Below are positions 22,368 to 31,507 of a DNA stretch of 64,000 nt, piece by piece. Position 1 is the first letter of the stretch. Every line of letters starts with the position of its first letter. Made by a program: the position numbers and the translations under genes. Source of the stretch: Hysterangium stoloniferum (Eukaryota > Basidiomycota > Agaricomycetes > Hysterangiales > Hysterangiaceae); contig WHVD01000001.1 in NCBI GenBank assembly GCA_015178975.1, forward strand, positions 248,001 to 312,000, read 5' to 3'. Under the pieces are notes generated by a model. The model was given only the letters and a program-made list of their open reading frames with translations. It ran no database searches and was not told the DNA's origin.

Positions 22368-23666
22368 ATGCCTCCGAGGAAAAATGCCAAGCCTAGCGGC
22401 GAAGCAGAATCTTCCACTCTCAAGTCTCCTTTCCTGTATACAGCCCGAACTACTCAGAAAACTCCGTTACCAGAAATCTCCGAAGAATCTCGCTTTGTGG
22501 AGATTACCGGCGATGCTGAAGAAGTAACCGAAGCAACCGACCCCGAAGCAACTGAGGAGATTAACAATCAACCAGTTTCGGAACACGAACCCGAGGATGT
22601 CGACCAACCTCAGGCTAGTGGCTCCAAGAAGTCTGCAAAGAAGAAACCGGCTCTCGACCCTGAAGAAACATGGGAATTGTTTTCAGGTACACTAGGATCC
22701 CTTAATGAATTCCTTAAAAGCAATATCAAGGAAAAGGAACCTGGGCAAACCCGAGTCAACAAACCCGAGCCATTTACTGGCTCAAACCCGAAGAAATTGC
22801 CGACATTTCTCATGCAATGTCGATTCAACTTTCGGGACCGCCCGGCTGCATTCGCAACGGATGACCGAAAGGTAAACTTCGCACTCTCATACCTTAAGGA
22901 TTCCGCAGCAGCCTGGTTCGAACCCGCATTCTCTGGCCTCACCTCTGAAGACCCCGATTGGCTCCACGATTGGGATGCCTTTGTCGAGGAACTCGAAACC
23001 AACTTCGGCCCCTACGACCAAACCGGCGATGCAGAAACCGCGCTTTCTAATCTCAAAATGAAAGACACTCAGCGCATCACCGATTATATTGTCCAGTTCA
23101 ACAACCTCGCCGCGCGTTGCGACTGGGGCGATTCGGCCCTCCGTTACCAGTTTTACTCCGGCCTTCCGTCTCGCCTCAAAGACGAAGTCTCCAAAGGAGA
23201 GACCGGCAAGCCGAAAACCCTCCCTCTCATGCGCCTGAAAGCCCAAAACGCAGACGCTCGATACTGGGAACGACGTTCGGAAATCAGTCGCGAAAACCCG
23301 TCGGACAAAAAATCATCAGACAACAAAAATGCCAACAAGTCTGGTAACCAAAACACCAATATAACTGGCAACTCGACTTCCGATAAGAAGTCCGAAAACA
23401 AAGGGTCTAACGACAAAAAAGGCAAGGGCAAACAGTCGAATAAGTCTCAAGACAAAGACAAACCCGACCTAACTGGCAAACTCGGCTCCGATGGCAAGCT
23501 CCTTCCACAGGAAAAGCAACGCCGAATGGACAACAACCTTTGTTTGTTGTGTGCAGATCCCGGACACCGAGTCGCTGCATGCCCAAAAGCCACAAAAGCC
23601 CGATCGGCCAATACGGCCACGACCTCACAACCGGCCAAGCCGGCTGCCGAGTCGAAAAAAGATTAA
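22368..23666 (+). CDS. gag: gypsy-1 Gag polyprotein
   Basis: 432 residues that form the virus-like particle and bind element RNA. The first 110 residues are acidic and low-complexity. A retrotransposon Gag core spans about residues 125-300 (KPEPFTGSNPKKLPTFLMQC; AAAWFEP; MKDTQRITDYIVQFNNLAA). A Lys/Asn/Ser-rich linker follows. A zinc knuckle C-X2-C-X4-H-X4-C (CLLCADPGHRVAAC) lies at about residues 391-404. The stop TAA directly follows a run of six A. Pol overlaps in the -1 frame. Confidence 0.92.
   Translation: MPPRKNAKPSGEAESSTLKSPFLYTARTTQKTPLPEISEESRFVEITGDAEEVTEATDPEATEEINNQPVSEHEPEDVDQPQASGSKKSAKKKPALDPEETWELFSGTLGSLNEFLKSNIKEKEPGQTRVNKPEPFTGSNPKKLPTFLMQCRFNFRDRPAAFATDDRKVNFALSYLKDSAAAWFEPAFSGLTSEDPDWLHDWDAFVEELETNFGPYDQTGDAETALSNLKMKDTQRITDYIVQFNNLAARCDWGDSALRYQFYSGLPSRLKDEVSKGETGKPKTLPLMRLKAQNADARYWERRSEISRENPSDKKSSDNKNANKSGNQNTNITGNSTSDKKSENKGSNDKKGKGKQSNKSQDKDKPDLTGKLGSDGKLLPQEKQRRMDNNLCLLCADPGHRVAACPKATKARSANTATTSQPAKPAAESKKD
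23654..23661 (+). promoter_or_regulatory. Probable -1 frameshift site between gag and pol
   Basis: The Gag frame reads TCG AAA AAA GAT TAA. A slip of one base back on the A run gives AGA TTA AGC and enters the pol frame. The same context, TCG AAA AAA GAG TAA GCAAC, is kept at 35742-35749 in gypsy-2 although flanking sequence has diverged. Confidence 0.6.
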
Positions 23667-26600
23667 GCAACTCTCTGGATTCCGTGCGGTTGGAGAGTTG
23701 CGTTGAATCTCCTCGCACACCGGAAAATTGTCATCTTAACGCATCCGCATTGTATGATCCTAATTCTTTGTTCATAAATCTTACTTCGGAACCTCTCGGG
23801 AGTTTCACTTTTCGAGCTCTCATAGATTCAGGTTCAACCCATTGTTTTATAGATACAAGTTTTTCCAGAAAAAATCAGTTGAAAACCTATGCAATAGATC
23901 CAATTCCGCTCCGACTTTTTGATGGTACCTCAAACTCCGTAATCTCGCAAACCTGCGAACTCCGACTTCGGTTCCCGTGTGGAACCTTTCAGACAGTTAC
24001 GTTTTTTGTAACACAGTTGGACTCGAGCTGCTCCGTGGTTCTAGGACATAACTGGCTCACCCGCTATAATCCGTTGATTGATTGGGTATTGGGCAGTATC
24101 CATTTCCGAACCCCGTCGGCACCCGATACGACTGGTCCTTTTCCGCCTGTTTCGGCAAATATGGCCTCTACAGCACCTCCGGCCCCCGTGGCAAATCCGA
24201 GCTCTCCGCCGCCCGTCTCTCTAATAAACGCCGCAGCTTTTATGAGAGCCATCAAGCTGGACGGCTCCCGAGCATTTACAGTCAATCTTAAAGTTGACGA
24301 AGTCACCGGTCGCTTCGCATCCCCGGTGACCGAACCGATCGCAGATTTAGAAGGTGTTCCTAAAAAATACCATGAATTCGCAGATGTCTTCAGTAAACAA
24401 AAAGCCGATCGACTCGCCCCTCACAGGCCTTACGATTTGAAAATTGATATTGAAGATGGTTCACATCCGCCCCTAGGTCCGGTTTATCCTCTCTCGCAGT
24501 CCGAACTATCGGCTATCCGAGATTTCTTGGATGAACACTTGGCTATAGGTTTTATCCGACCCTCAAAGTCTCCCTATGGAGCCCCTGTCCTATTCGTTCG
24601 GAAAAAAGACGGTTCCCTTCGACTTTGCGTTGACTTTCGAGGACTAAACGCGATTACTCGAAAAGACAAGTACCCATTACCACTAATCTCCGATTTACTC
24701 GACGCCCCTCGAAAGGCCCGAATTTATACAAAGATAGATCTCAAACACGCCTATCATTTGGTTCGGATCGCCGAAGGTGACGAATGGAAAACAGCTTTTT
24801 GCACTCGCTATGGTTCCTTTGAATGGTTAGTGATGCCTTTCGGCCTCACCAACGCTCCGTCGGTCTTTCAACGTTTTATCAACGACGTCTTTTCCGACCT
24901 ACTTGACGTCTTTGTCATTGTGTACCTAGACGACATCCTCATCTTCTCCGAAGACCCTACACTTCATGATGAACACGTCCGTGAAGTCCTCCGAAGACTC
25001 CGAAAACATGGTCTTTTTGCGAATGGTAAAAAATGTTCTTTTGATGTCGACACGGTTGAATACTTAGGCTTCATGATGGAACCCGACGGTCTCCGCATGG
25101 ACGACTCTAAAATTCAAGTCATTCAAGATTGGCCGGAACCCCGAAAGGTTAAAGATATTCAGTCCTTTTTAGGCTTCGCCAATTTTTATCGCCGTTTCAT
25201 TCACAATTACTCAAAAATTACCGTTCCGCTCACTCGTCTTACTCGCAAAGACACCCCGTGGAATTTCTCCGACGAATGCCGATCGGCATTCCAGGAACTG
25301 AAAAGTGCATTTACATCCGCCCCTATTTTGTCGCACTGGAAACCCGACGTTCAACTCATCGTGGAAACTGATGCTTCGGACTATGCGCTTGCCGCGATAT
25401 TGTCCATTCTGGACACCGATGGTGAAGTACACCCAGTAGCTTTTCTGTCTCGCACATTTTCGGCGCCCGAACTCAACTACGACGTTCACGATAAGGAATT
25501 ACTCGCAATCTTTGAAGCTTTCAAGACATGGCGACATTATTTGGAGGGCTCGGCCCACCCGGTAGATGTTATTACAGACCACAAAAATTTAGTTTACTTT
25601 TCAACCACAAAACTTCTCACCCGTCGACAAGCTCGATGGTCCGAATACCTCTCCGCTTTCAACATGGTAATCCGCTTCCGTCCCGGCCGCCTTGGTGGAA
25701 AACCCGACGCTATGACTAGACGATGGGACGTCTATCCTAAAGAGGGGAGTAGCGACTACGCCACAGTTAACCCGCATAATTTCAAACCTATGTTTTCATC
25801 TGAACAACTGTCCGCATCTATCCGAGCCACTTACCTCATTCATCCAGTCTTGCGAAGTGTTATCCTTATGGATACCGAAAAGTTACATCAAGACATACTA
25901 TCGGCAATTCCATTAGACCCAGTCACCAAAGCACACCTCGATAACCCGTCCGACCCCGATCAACCCCGATGGTCATTAGACTCACAAGGTTTCATTCGAC
26001 TTGACAATCGCATTTATGTACCGGATTCCGACACCCTTCGGCTGCGAATCCTACAACATAAGCACGACCACCCAATCTCAGGACATTTCGGCCTCAATAA
26101 GACCCTCTCACTCATTAGAAGAGAATATACATGGCCCGGCATCCGAGATTTTGTTAAGCACTATTGTAAATCCTGTACTACGTGTTTACGCTCTAAATCA
26201 CAGCGACACAAACCATATGGCCTACTCAAACAATTACCGATACCGGAAAAACCCTGGAACTCGATTTCTATGGATTTTATCGAGCACCTGCCAGCATCCG
26301 AAGGTCACACAGCAATCCTAGTTGTTGTGGATCGGCTCTCAAAGCAAAGTATTTTCATTCCAACATATGACACGATAACATCTGTACAGTTAGCTGAATT
26401 ATTCGTTACCCATGTATTTTCCAAGCATGGCGTTCCGTCGCATGTCACATCCGATCGCGGCTCCGAGTTTGTCTCTCACTTCTTTAGGTCACTCGGAAAA
26501 GCACTAGACATGAAGTTACACTTCACTTCGGGCTATCACCCGGAAGGCGATGGACAAACCGAACGCATGAATCAAACCTTGGAGCAATACATCCGTGTCT

Positions 26601-27352
26601 ATTGCAACTATCAACAAGACAATTGGAAATCACTACTACCGCTGGCCGAATTCGCATACAACAACGCACCAAATGCCACTACTGGCATTTCGCCTTTCTT
26701 CGCAAATAAAGGCTACAACCCCAACATCGAAATCCACCCGGAACGCGATCTCGCATCCGCCCGTGCTCAAGACTTTGTTACAAACCTTGACGAGCTACAT
26801 CAAGAACTTCGTAAAACTATCGCAATGGCTCAAGAACGATACCAACGGTCTGCGGATAAAAACCGACTTCCACCTCCTGATTTCAAGATCGGAGACCGAG
26901 TATTCGTTAAAGCCGAGTTTTTCCGAACCACTAGACCTTCTAAGAAGCTCTCCGAAAAATATTTAGGTCCTTTTGAAGTCATAGCACAAGCCGGCACGCT
27001 TTCATGGACGCTTCGGCTCCCCGACAACATGCGTGCAGTACACCCGGTATTTCATGTATCCATGTTAGAACCTTGTGTTGCTAACAGTATACCCGATCGC
27101 ATACAACCACCACCCCCACCCGTGATCATCGACGGGGAACCCGAATTTGAAATATCGGAAATCCTAGACTCCAAGATCGACAATCGCAGGCGATCGTGCA
27201 AGTTACTTTATTTGGTCAAATGGACTGGCTATGAAGGTACAGATGAAGAAACTTCCTGGATTCTAGCCACCGAACTTGGCAATGCATCGGAAATTGTTTT
27301 AACTTTCCATCAAACGTATCCGAATAAGCCCGGTCCTTTAGACTCTCTTTAG
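23660..27352 (+). CDS. pol: gypsy-1 Pol polyprotein with chromodomain
   Basis: The enzyme chain that copies and integrates the element. It is read by -1 frameshift; the open frame itself spans 23540-27352. In order: aspartic protease (ALIDSGSTHCFID, about 23810); reverse transcriptase (DFRGLNAITRKDKYPLP; YLDDILIFS at about 24920); RNase H (ETDASDYALAAIL, about 25370); integrase zinc domain HHCC (HPISGHFG; CKSCTTC); integrase core with Asp in SMDFIEH, Asp in TSDRGSEF and Glu in GDGQTERMNQ; a GPY-like end; and a chromodomain (LLYLVKWTGYEGTDEETSW, about 27205-27260), which in this family steers insertion to chromatin marks. No stop or shift is seen, so it looks active. Confidence 0.95.
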   Translation, partial: RLSNSLDSVRLESCVESPRTPENCHLNASALYDPNSLFINLTSEPLGSFTFRALIDSGSTHCFIDTSFSRKNQLKTYAIDPIPLRLFDGTSNSVISQTCELRLRFPCGTFQTVTFFVTQLDSSCSVVLGHNWLTRYNPLIDWVLGSIHFRTPSAPDTTGPFPPVSANMASTAPPAPVANPSSPPPVSLINAAAFMRAIKLDGSRAFTVNLKVDEVTGRFASPVTEPIADLEGVPKKYHEFADVFSKQKADRLAPHRPYDLKIDIEDGSHPPLGPVYPLSQSELSAIRDFLDEHLAIGFIRPSKSPYGAPVLFVRKKDGSLRLCVDFRGLNAITRKDKYPLPLISDLLDAPRKARIYTKIDLKHAYHLVRIAEGDEWKTAFCTRYGSFEWLVMPFGLTNAPSVFQRFINDVFSDLLDVFVIVYLDDILIFSEDPTLHDEHVREVLRRLRKHGLFANGKKCSFDVDTVEYLGFMMEPDGLRMDDSKIQVIQDWPEPRKVKDIQSFLGFANFYRRFIHNYSKITVPLTRLTRKDTPWNFSDECRSAFQELKSAFTSAPILSHWKPDVQLIVETDASDYALAAILSILDTDGEVHPVAFLSRTFSAPELNYDVHDKELLAIFEAFKTWRHYLEGSAHPVDVITDHKNLVYFSTTKLLTRRQARWSEYLSAFNMVIRFRPGRLGGKPDAMTRRWDVYPKEGSSDYATVNPHNFKPMFSSEQLSASIRATYLIHPVLRSVILMDTEKLHQDILSAIPLDPVTKAHLDNPSDPDQPRWSLDSQGFIRLDNRIYVPDSDTLRLRILQHKHDHPISGHFGLNKTLSLIRREYTWPGIRDFVKHYCKSCTTCLRSKSQRHKPYGLLKQLPIPEKPWNSISMDFIEHLPASEGHTAILVVVDRLSKQSIFIPTYDTITSVQLAELFVTHVFSKHGVPSHVTSDRGSEFVSHFFRSLGKALDMKLHFTSGYHPEGDGQTERMNQTLEQYIRVYCNYQQDNWKSLLPLAEFAYNNAPNATTGISPFFANKGYNPNIEIHPERDLASARAQDFVTNLDELHQELRKTIAMAQERYQRSADKNRLPPPDFKIGDRVFVKAEFFRTTRPSKKLSEKYLGPFEVIAQAGTLSWTLRLPDNMRAVHPVFHVSMLEPCVANSIPDRIQPPPPPVIIDGEPEFEISEILDSKIDNRRRSCKLLYLVKWTGYEGTDEETSWILATELGNASEIVLTFHQTYPNKPGPLDSL

Positions 27353-27475
27353 TCCTCGCACGGTAACCGACGGCCTCCGGTTCTTCAAACATCAAGTCTC
27401 ACTAGTCGATGCTTTCAAATTTTCAATTTTCAATTCACGTTTCAAAAAAAGGGGATAAAATCAATTATTATTTTG

Positions 27476-28473
27476 CTAACTACCCAAAGTACCCTCCACT
27501 ACTTCCCCTTCCTCCTCGGCCTCCGAAGCTCTTGCTTCACCGACGGCAACCGATATTCCCTTCCCTCCAGTTTCCTCCAAGGCCCTAACCGGCTCAACTT
27601 CGTCCGAACTAGGCAGCTCGAGATACTGCTCGAGCTGCCCCCCGACCCACTGTAACATGGCTGTCTGTTCTCCAATAGCCACTCCCAGCAGTCGCATTTG
27701 CTCTTGTAGGAGCCCCTGCTGTCGCAGAGACTCGTTTCGCCACCGAGTGGTCTCCGAGAAGTACAACCGCATAAGGCGGTTCTGTTCCTCCATCGCGTCT
27801 GTCTGGCGCTCTCCGTAGATCACACCCACGTCGGCCCCCGGGTAGGTACAACCAAGTTTTTGACTCGCACACTCTTGACATGTGCGGCCCCGACCGTTCG
27901 CCCGAGGATGGCAAGCCCGGTTCCGAGCAGTGCAGCGGTTACACCTAGGATCGTTTTCAGGCCCCGCCTTTGGGACTCCTTTTTGTCTCTATCACTAAAA
28001 GTCAGTAACAAAAAAAATATATATATGCATAAATACCTTCGGGCTCGAAGGCCCCGCAGCCTCATCCTCATCTTCCTCGTCCTCTTCATCGGAGACCGAC
28101 GGTGATACTGCCTTTCGCTGAGAAGAAAACATTAGTAGAGATTCGCAGTGCGGTATTTCTCCTAACTTACCTTCCCTTCTCGTTTCTTTCTCGCCTCCTC
28201 CTCTCGGGCCCGACCGGCCTCCTGCTGTTTTTTCCTCGCAAGATCAGCCTCCCGACGCTTGCGTGTAGCTTCCACCTCCGCCCGTCTCTTCTCCTCCGCC
28301 TCGGCCACCTCAATCGCTTTCAGCTCCTCCATCTCCTTTCGTTCCTCCTCCTCGCGTGCCTTTTTCCTTGCCTCGAGTTGGCGACGACGCTCTAGTGCAT
28401 TCAGCGTCCCACTCGGACCCGACGCGGGAGTTACCGTCAGCCTCACAGGGATGGTCTTCGCCCCAGTGTTCAT
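27476..28473 (-). CDS. Antisense three-exon gene in gypsy-1: coiled coil plus Zn2Cys6-like motif
   Basis: Exons 28473-28171, 28117-28037 and 27988-27476 join at phase-0 GT-AG introns into one 298-residue frame. Residues about 30-100 are a Glu/Arg/Lys/Ala coiled coil (LERRRQLEARKK onward). Residues 102-128 are an acidic serine-rich stretch (SDEEDEEDEDEAAG). Residues 144-175 show six cysteines spaced C-X2-C-X6-C-X10-C-X2-C-X6-C, the spacing of the fungal binuclear zinc cluster of GAL4-type DNA binders; basic residues between the halves (HPRANGRGRT) fit. A second amphipathic helix rich in Gln/Glu follows (RQQGLLQEQMRLLG) and an acidic tail. It converges on pol and lies fully inside the element. 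Function is unknown; transcription control or silencing of the element is a guess. Intact splicing and frame argue for a real gene. Confidence 0.75.
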
Positions 28474-28530
28474 TGACAATGTGTTTTGGAGGAAAGATTG
28501 AAGAGTAAAGCGCCTTGTAACCTCCCATTT

Positions 28531-28540
28531 CTTATATGCG
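28531..28540 (-). promoter_or_regulatory. TATA-like box of the antisense gene
   Basis: On the minus strand CGCATATAAG stands about 60 bp before the ATG at 28473 and after the start of the internal region, so the gene seems to have its own promoter outside the LTR. A similar TATATA stretch (about 33747) precedes the antisense start in the family-A element. Confidence 0.45.
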
Positions 28541-28651
28541 AAAATTTTACCGGTCACATGACGTTCTGACACACAACCCGTAACCGACGTTGTTTACGTA
28601 CACGATCTAGATTTTCGGCCTCCTTGGAATTTCGGCCAAATGAGGGGATAC

Positions 28652-29373
28652 TGTTACGACTGTGTCGTAACCCTTCGCAAACCGACGCCCCCGACGGAAT
28701 ACCCTCGTTATACGTCTCCGACAATACAACACCTCGGAAGACGTCGGACCTCCGACGCTGACGTATGCTCTCCGGTCAATCAAACCCGACTACGCCTTTC
28801 TGTCTGGTTATGTTTTGATATGTCCCTTTCATCATGTTGATCCGTATCATCTTATGTTCCACATATGTCTAACTATATTCGTAGTCCTCGAACTATTTCC
28901 TTTTATCGTAATTTCCATTCTCGGTTATCATCGGCCTCCGAACTAATCATAAACTTCCTGTTCCTAGTCAAGCTTATTGTTAATGCCGTTTTCCGCCCTC
29001 CTCCCCATTAGTACTTTCTAGACGCCTGTTACTTGTATATGAACTCGCTGTAATTGTAGTTACGAGGCAATCAGAATATCGACTCAGAATACCCTCATAC
29101 GTCTGTAGCAGTCTCATACTAGGAGAATCTCTCTTCCGCCTTCGCGTGCGCTCGCCCACTCTCGGCCCCGACCCCTTGGCCCGACACCTGACTTTTCCTT
29201 CGGTTCCGATCGGTGTCTTGCCGAAAAGTTCTTCTTAGGATTTAGTCTTCGCCTGTCCGAAATTTAAGGACAACCTACGGATATTTGCGAGGGCGCAGCA
29301 TATAAGCTGAAGCCGAGTCCTTCCGATCGGTCCCCGTCGGCCACCGACATTAGTCAGTTTCTAGTTCTTAACA
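28652..29373 (+). repeat. gypsy-1 3' LTR
   Basis: 722 bp, identical by eye to the 5' LTR except for one missing base in the run gacgccccc. Followed by the GTAGT duplication and the tail of the family-A LTR. Confidence 0.93.
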
Positions 29374-30013
29374 GTAGTTCCCAGAGTCCAGTGGGTTTTC
29401 CAGTCATAACAGAGGGTTATATGGTCTGATGAGACTAAAATAAATTGCCTTGGATCAGATGGGAGGAAGTGGGCATGGAAAAAGACTGGGGAAGGCCTGA
29501 ATAAGAGGCTAGTTCAAGGAACAGTGAAGTTTGGTGGAGGGTCTGTCATGGTTTGGGAGTGCTTCATGTGGGAGGGTGTGGGATATGCCACCAGAATTGA
29601 GGGTAGAATGGATGGGGAACTTTACAGGAGCATCTTGGATGAAGACCTCCAAAACAGCATCAGGTATTACCAGTTGGACCCTGCTAAAATCATCTTTCAG
29701 CAGGATAATGATCCAAAACATACCTGCAAAAAGGCAAAGGAATGGTTTGAAAATAATGGAATGACTGTCCTACCATGGCCTGCCCAATCTCCAGACCTCA
29801 ATCCAATTGAGCATCAATGGGATTACTTGAAGAGAAAGCTGGGACAGTATGCTACTGCACCAAGTGGGATTCTGGAGTTGTGGGAGAGGATAGAGAAGGA
29901 GTGGGAAGATATACCAGCTTCTGAGTGTCAAAAGTTAATTCAAAGCATGCCAAGAAGGATTGAGGCAGTCATAAAGGCCAAGGGAGGGTATACCAAGTAT
30001 TAAAATATTCCAT

Positions 30014-30242
30014 ATATTGCATCATAATCATCAGCATCAAAACCTTTTCAATGAGCAGGCCCAAATAAACTATTTTTAGCATACCCAAAAATGGATATTA
30101 CATAATAATATTCTAGACACTGATTCTACATATGTTTAGCTATATACTGTATCTTTTTGAGATATTTTGCTATTTTTTCTCCCCTGGTAGTGGCCTGCCA
30201 ATATGCAAATGTCAAACATTGAAAAGGTTTTGAGAGTCACTG
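30014..30242 (-). repeat. Right terminal inverted repeat of the Tc1 element
   Basis: The mirror of 17145-17373. It begins 10 bp after the transposase stop and ends in CACTG next to TA. Confidence 0.85.
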
Positions 30243-30244
30243 TA

Positions 30245-30857
30245 TATGTATAGCTACATGTAAATACAGCTCCCTGCATGATTGTGAGGGTCTTCTGCTA
30301 CTTGAATATGTGATAGAGACACACATATTTCAACACAATTGTGTAGCATACCCTCCATTCTCCTTTCATGACATTCTAGTGGCTTGGTTCTAGTCTTAAA
30401 GGCTTCAGCACCTTACTAGCTGAAGAAGGTGGGTGCAGTTCTGAAATACTGTAGAAGGTGGCACAGTGCTGAAAATACTGCAGAGGATTACTATTATGAT
30501 TTTTAATAACAAGAAGATTAAAATTGCCATTGAGATTGGTGCAGAATTTTTTTCAAGCCCTTTGGTCTAGGGGCAGAAGAAATATTGAAGGAGTGCCTCA
30601 AGACTTCCTGGTAATTTTTTGAAGGGAAGAACTGAAGAATTTTCTGAGGAAGAGCACTTGCAGTGCCAGGAGGTTTTATTTCTCAGATACCCAGACTCAT
30701 TCACACAGATCCCCCTTGACTCTCACTGAGTTTGATTATCACTGTTCATTCATTGAAGCCCTTTCAGAATATCTGCAAACCAGAGGACAAATTTGATACT
30801 AGAAGATTTATTAGTTTTGGAGAATACTTGTAAAGAGTCATGTAAATTACCACTCTG
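30245..30857. other. No gene seen
   Basis: The first 55 bp or so are the inverse of 17405-17455 (insertion-site copy). The rest has no usable frame or recognised repeat. Confidence 0.5.
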
Positions 30858-31507
30858 TGTTAGGATCCTATCATCTCAGACCCCCACAACTTGGTTTTAC
30901 CCTCATAACCCTTCAGCACCCTGCTATCAGTATCCCCAACCATGGTGTCACTGCCTGTGGTGCCCCAACACCTGTCACTCTGTAGATTACCCTTTTGATG
31001 ATCCTGTTCCATCTCTGCTTGTTAGGACTGGGAAACCCACTGGGTCCTGGAACTCATCCTATAGATATCCAACTCTCTATATCACATGAACTAGCCACCA
31101 GACTCCACCCAGACATTCTGGACCCTTTGTTCCCAATCTGTCTTTACCTGTCTGACATCTGGTTCAGTCTGCCCCTTGTTCCAAATCAGTTTGACATCTG
31201 GTTTATTGTCTTATTGTATGCTTGATATGTCTTTTTGTATCTCTGGATATGTATGTAGTACAATACCCTACTAGTCTATATAGTCTAACTACTACCTGTA
31301 CTTACAATCCAATCAGAAAATCAACTTAGCTTCAACTTAGCATCTGCCTCAGCATATTCTCAGAACTCATGGGTTTCCTGTCCACTCCTGTCTGAAGTTG
31401 GACAATGCAATCTTGTGAGGGTGTAGCACATAAGCTGAAGCCAAGTCCTTTCCTGGAACATCCATGGGTTTCCCCTGGAGACCCACCTGTGAGCCCTGTG
31501 CTTAACA
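30858..31507 (+). mobile_element. LTR family E, CpG-poor copy
   Basis: It starts TGTTAGGATCCTATC and ends GTGCTTAACA. Landmarks are tctatatagtc at about 31275, CAATCCAATCAGAAAATC about 35 bp later and the 3' box ATAAGCTGAAGCCAAGTCC at about 31430. No target duplication was found, so the borders are approximate. Confidence 0.6.

Larger units (their letters stand above)
21607..29373 (+). mobile_element. gypsy-1: complete Ty3/gypsy chromovirus, target duplication GTAGT
   Basis: A 7767-bp element with LTRs of 723 and 722 bp that differ by one base-pair gap, GTAGT at 21602-21606 and 29374-29378, intact gag and pol, and an intact antisense gene before the 3' LTR. A purine-rich tract (aaatgaggggatac) precedes the 3' LTR. 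The body is CpG-rich, unlike older copies, in line with a very recent insertion. Confidence 0.95.
18978..29411 (-). mobile_element. Solo LTR family A (minus), target duplication GAGGG, carrying three further insertions
   Basis: It starts TGTTAAGGTATGC and ends CCAGTCATAACA, with GAGGG at 18973-18977 and 29412-29416. The LTR body is 18978-19462, 20794-20968, 21448-21606 and 29379-29411, together about 850 bp. The interruptions are a family-C LTR, a small LTR and gypsy-1, each with its own duplication. Confidence 0.92.
17705..30003 (+). pseudogene. Tc1/mariner transposase, DD34E type, split by two LTR insertions
   Basis: Three pieces, 17705-17806, 18650-18977 and 29417-30003, join exactly in frame once the two insertions and one copy of each target duplication are set aside. 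They total 1017 nt, giving 338 residues, the usual Tc1 length, with no stop or shift. The N-terminus holds paired helix-turn-helix domains (STPYIASITGISIS; SPTNIHHAVHLITSGKAETA). The catalytic residues are Asp in IWSDETK, Asp in FQQDNDPKH and Glu in SPDLNPIEH. The protein cuts and pastes the element between TA sites. The gene is dead only because of the insertions, so the LTRs arrived while it was still intact. Confidence 0.88.
17145..30242 (+). mobile_element. Tc1/mariner DNA transposon containing nested LTR insertions
   Basis: The outer boundaries are CAGTGACTCTCAAAACC and its inverse GGTTTTGAGAGTCACTG, each next to a TA (17143-17144 and 30243-30244), the target duplication of Tc1/mariner elements. 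The terminal inverted repeats are 229 bp and differ at about two positions. The element itself would be about 2 kb; the other 11 kb or so is later insertions: a family-A LTR at 17807-18644 and a 10.4-kb nested block at 18978-29411. Confidence 0.9.

Noticed and set aside
22887-23246. Minus-strand ORFs opposite gag and pol of gypsy-1
   Set aside because: They are shadows of the biased codon use in gag/pol, with no splice sites or motifs, unlike the antisense gene at 27476-28473.
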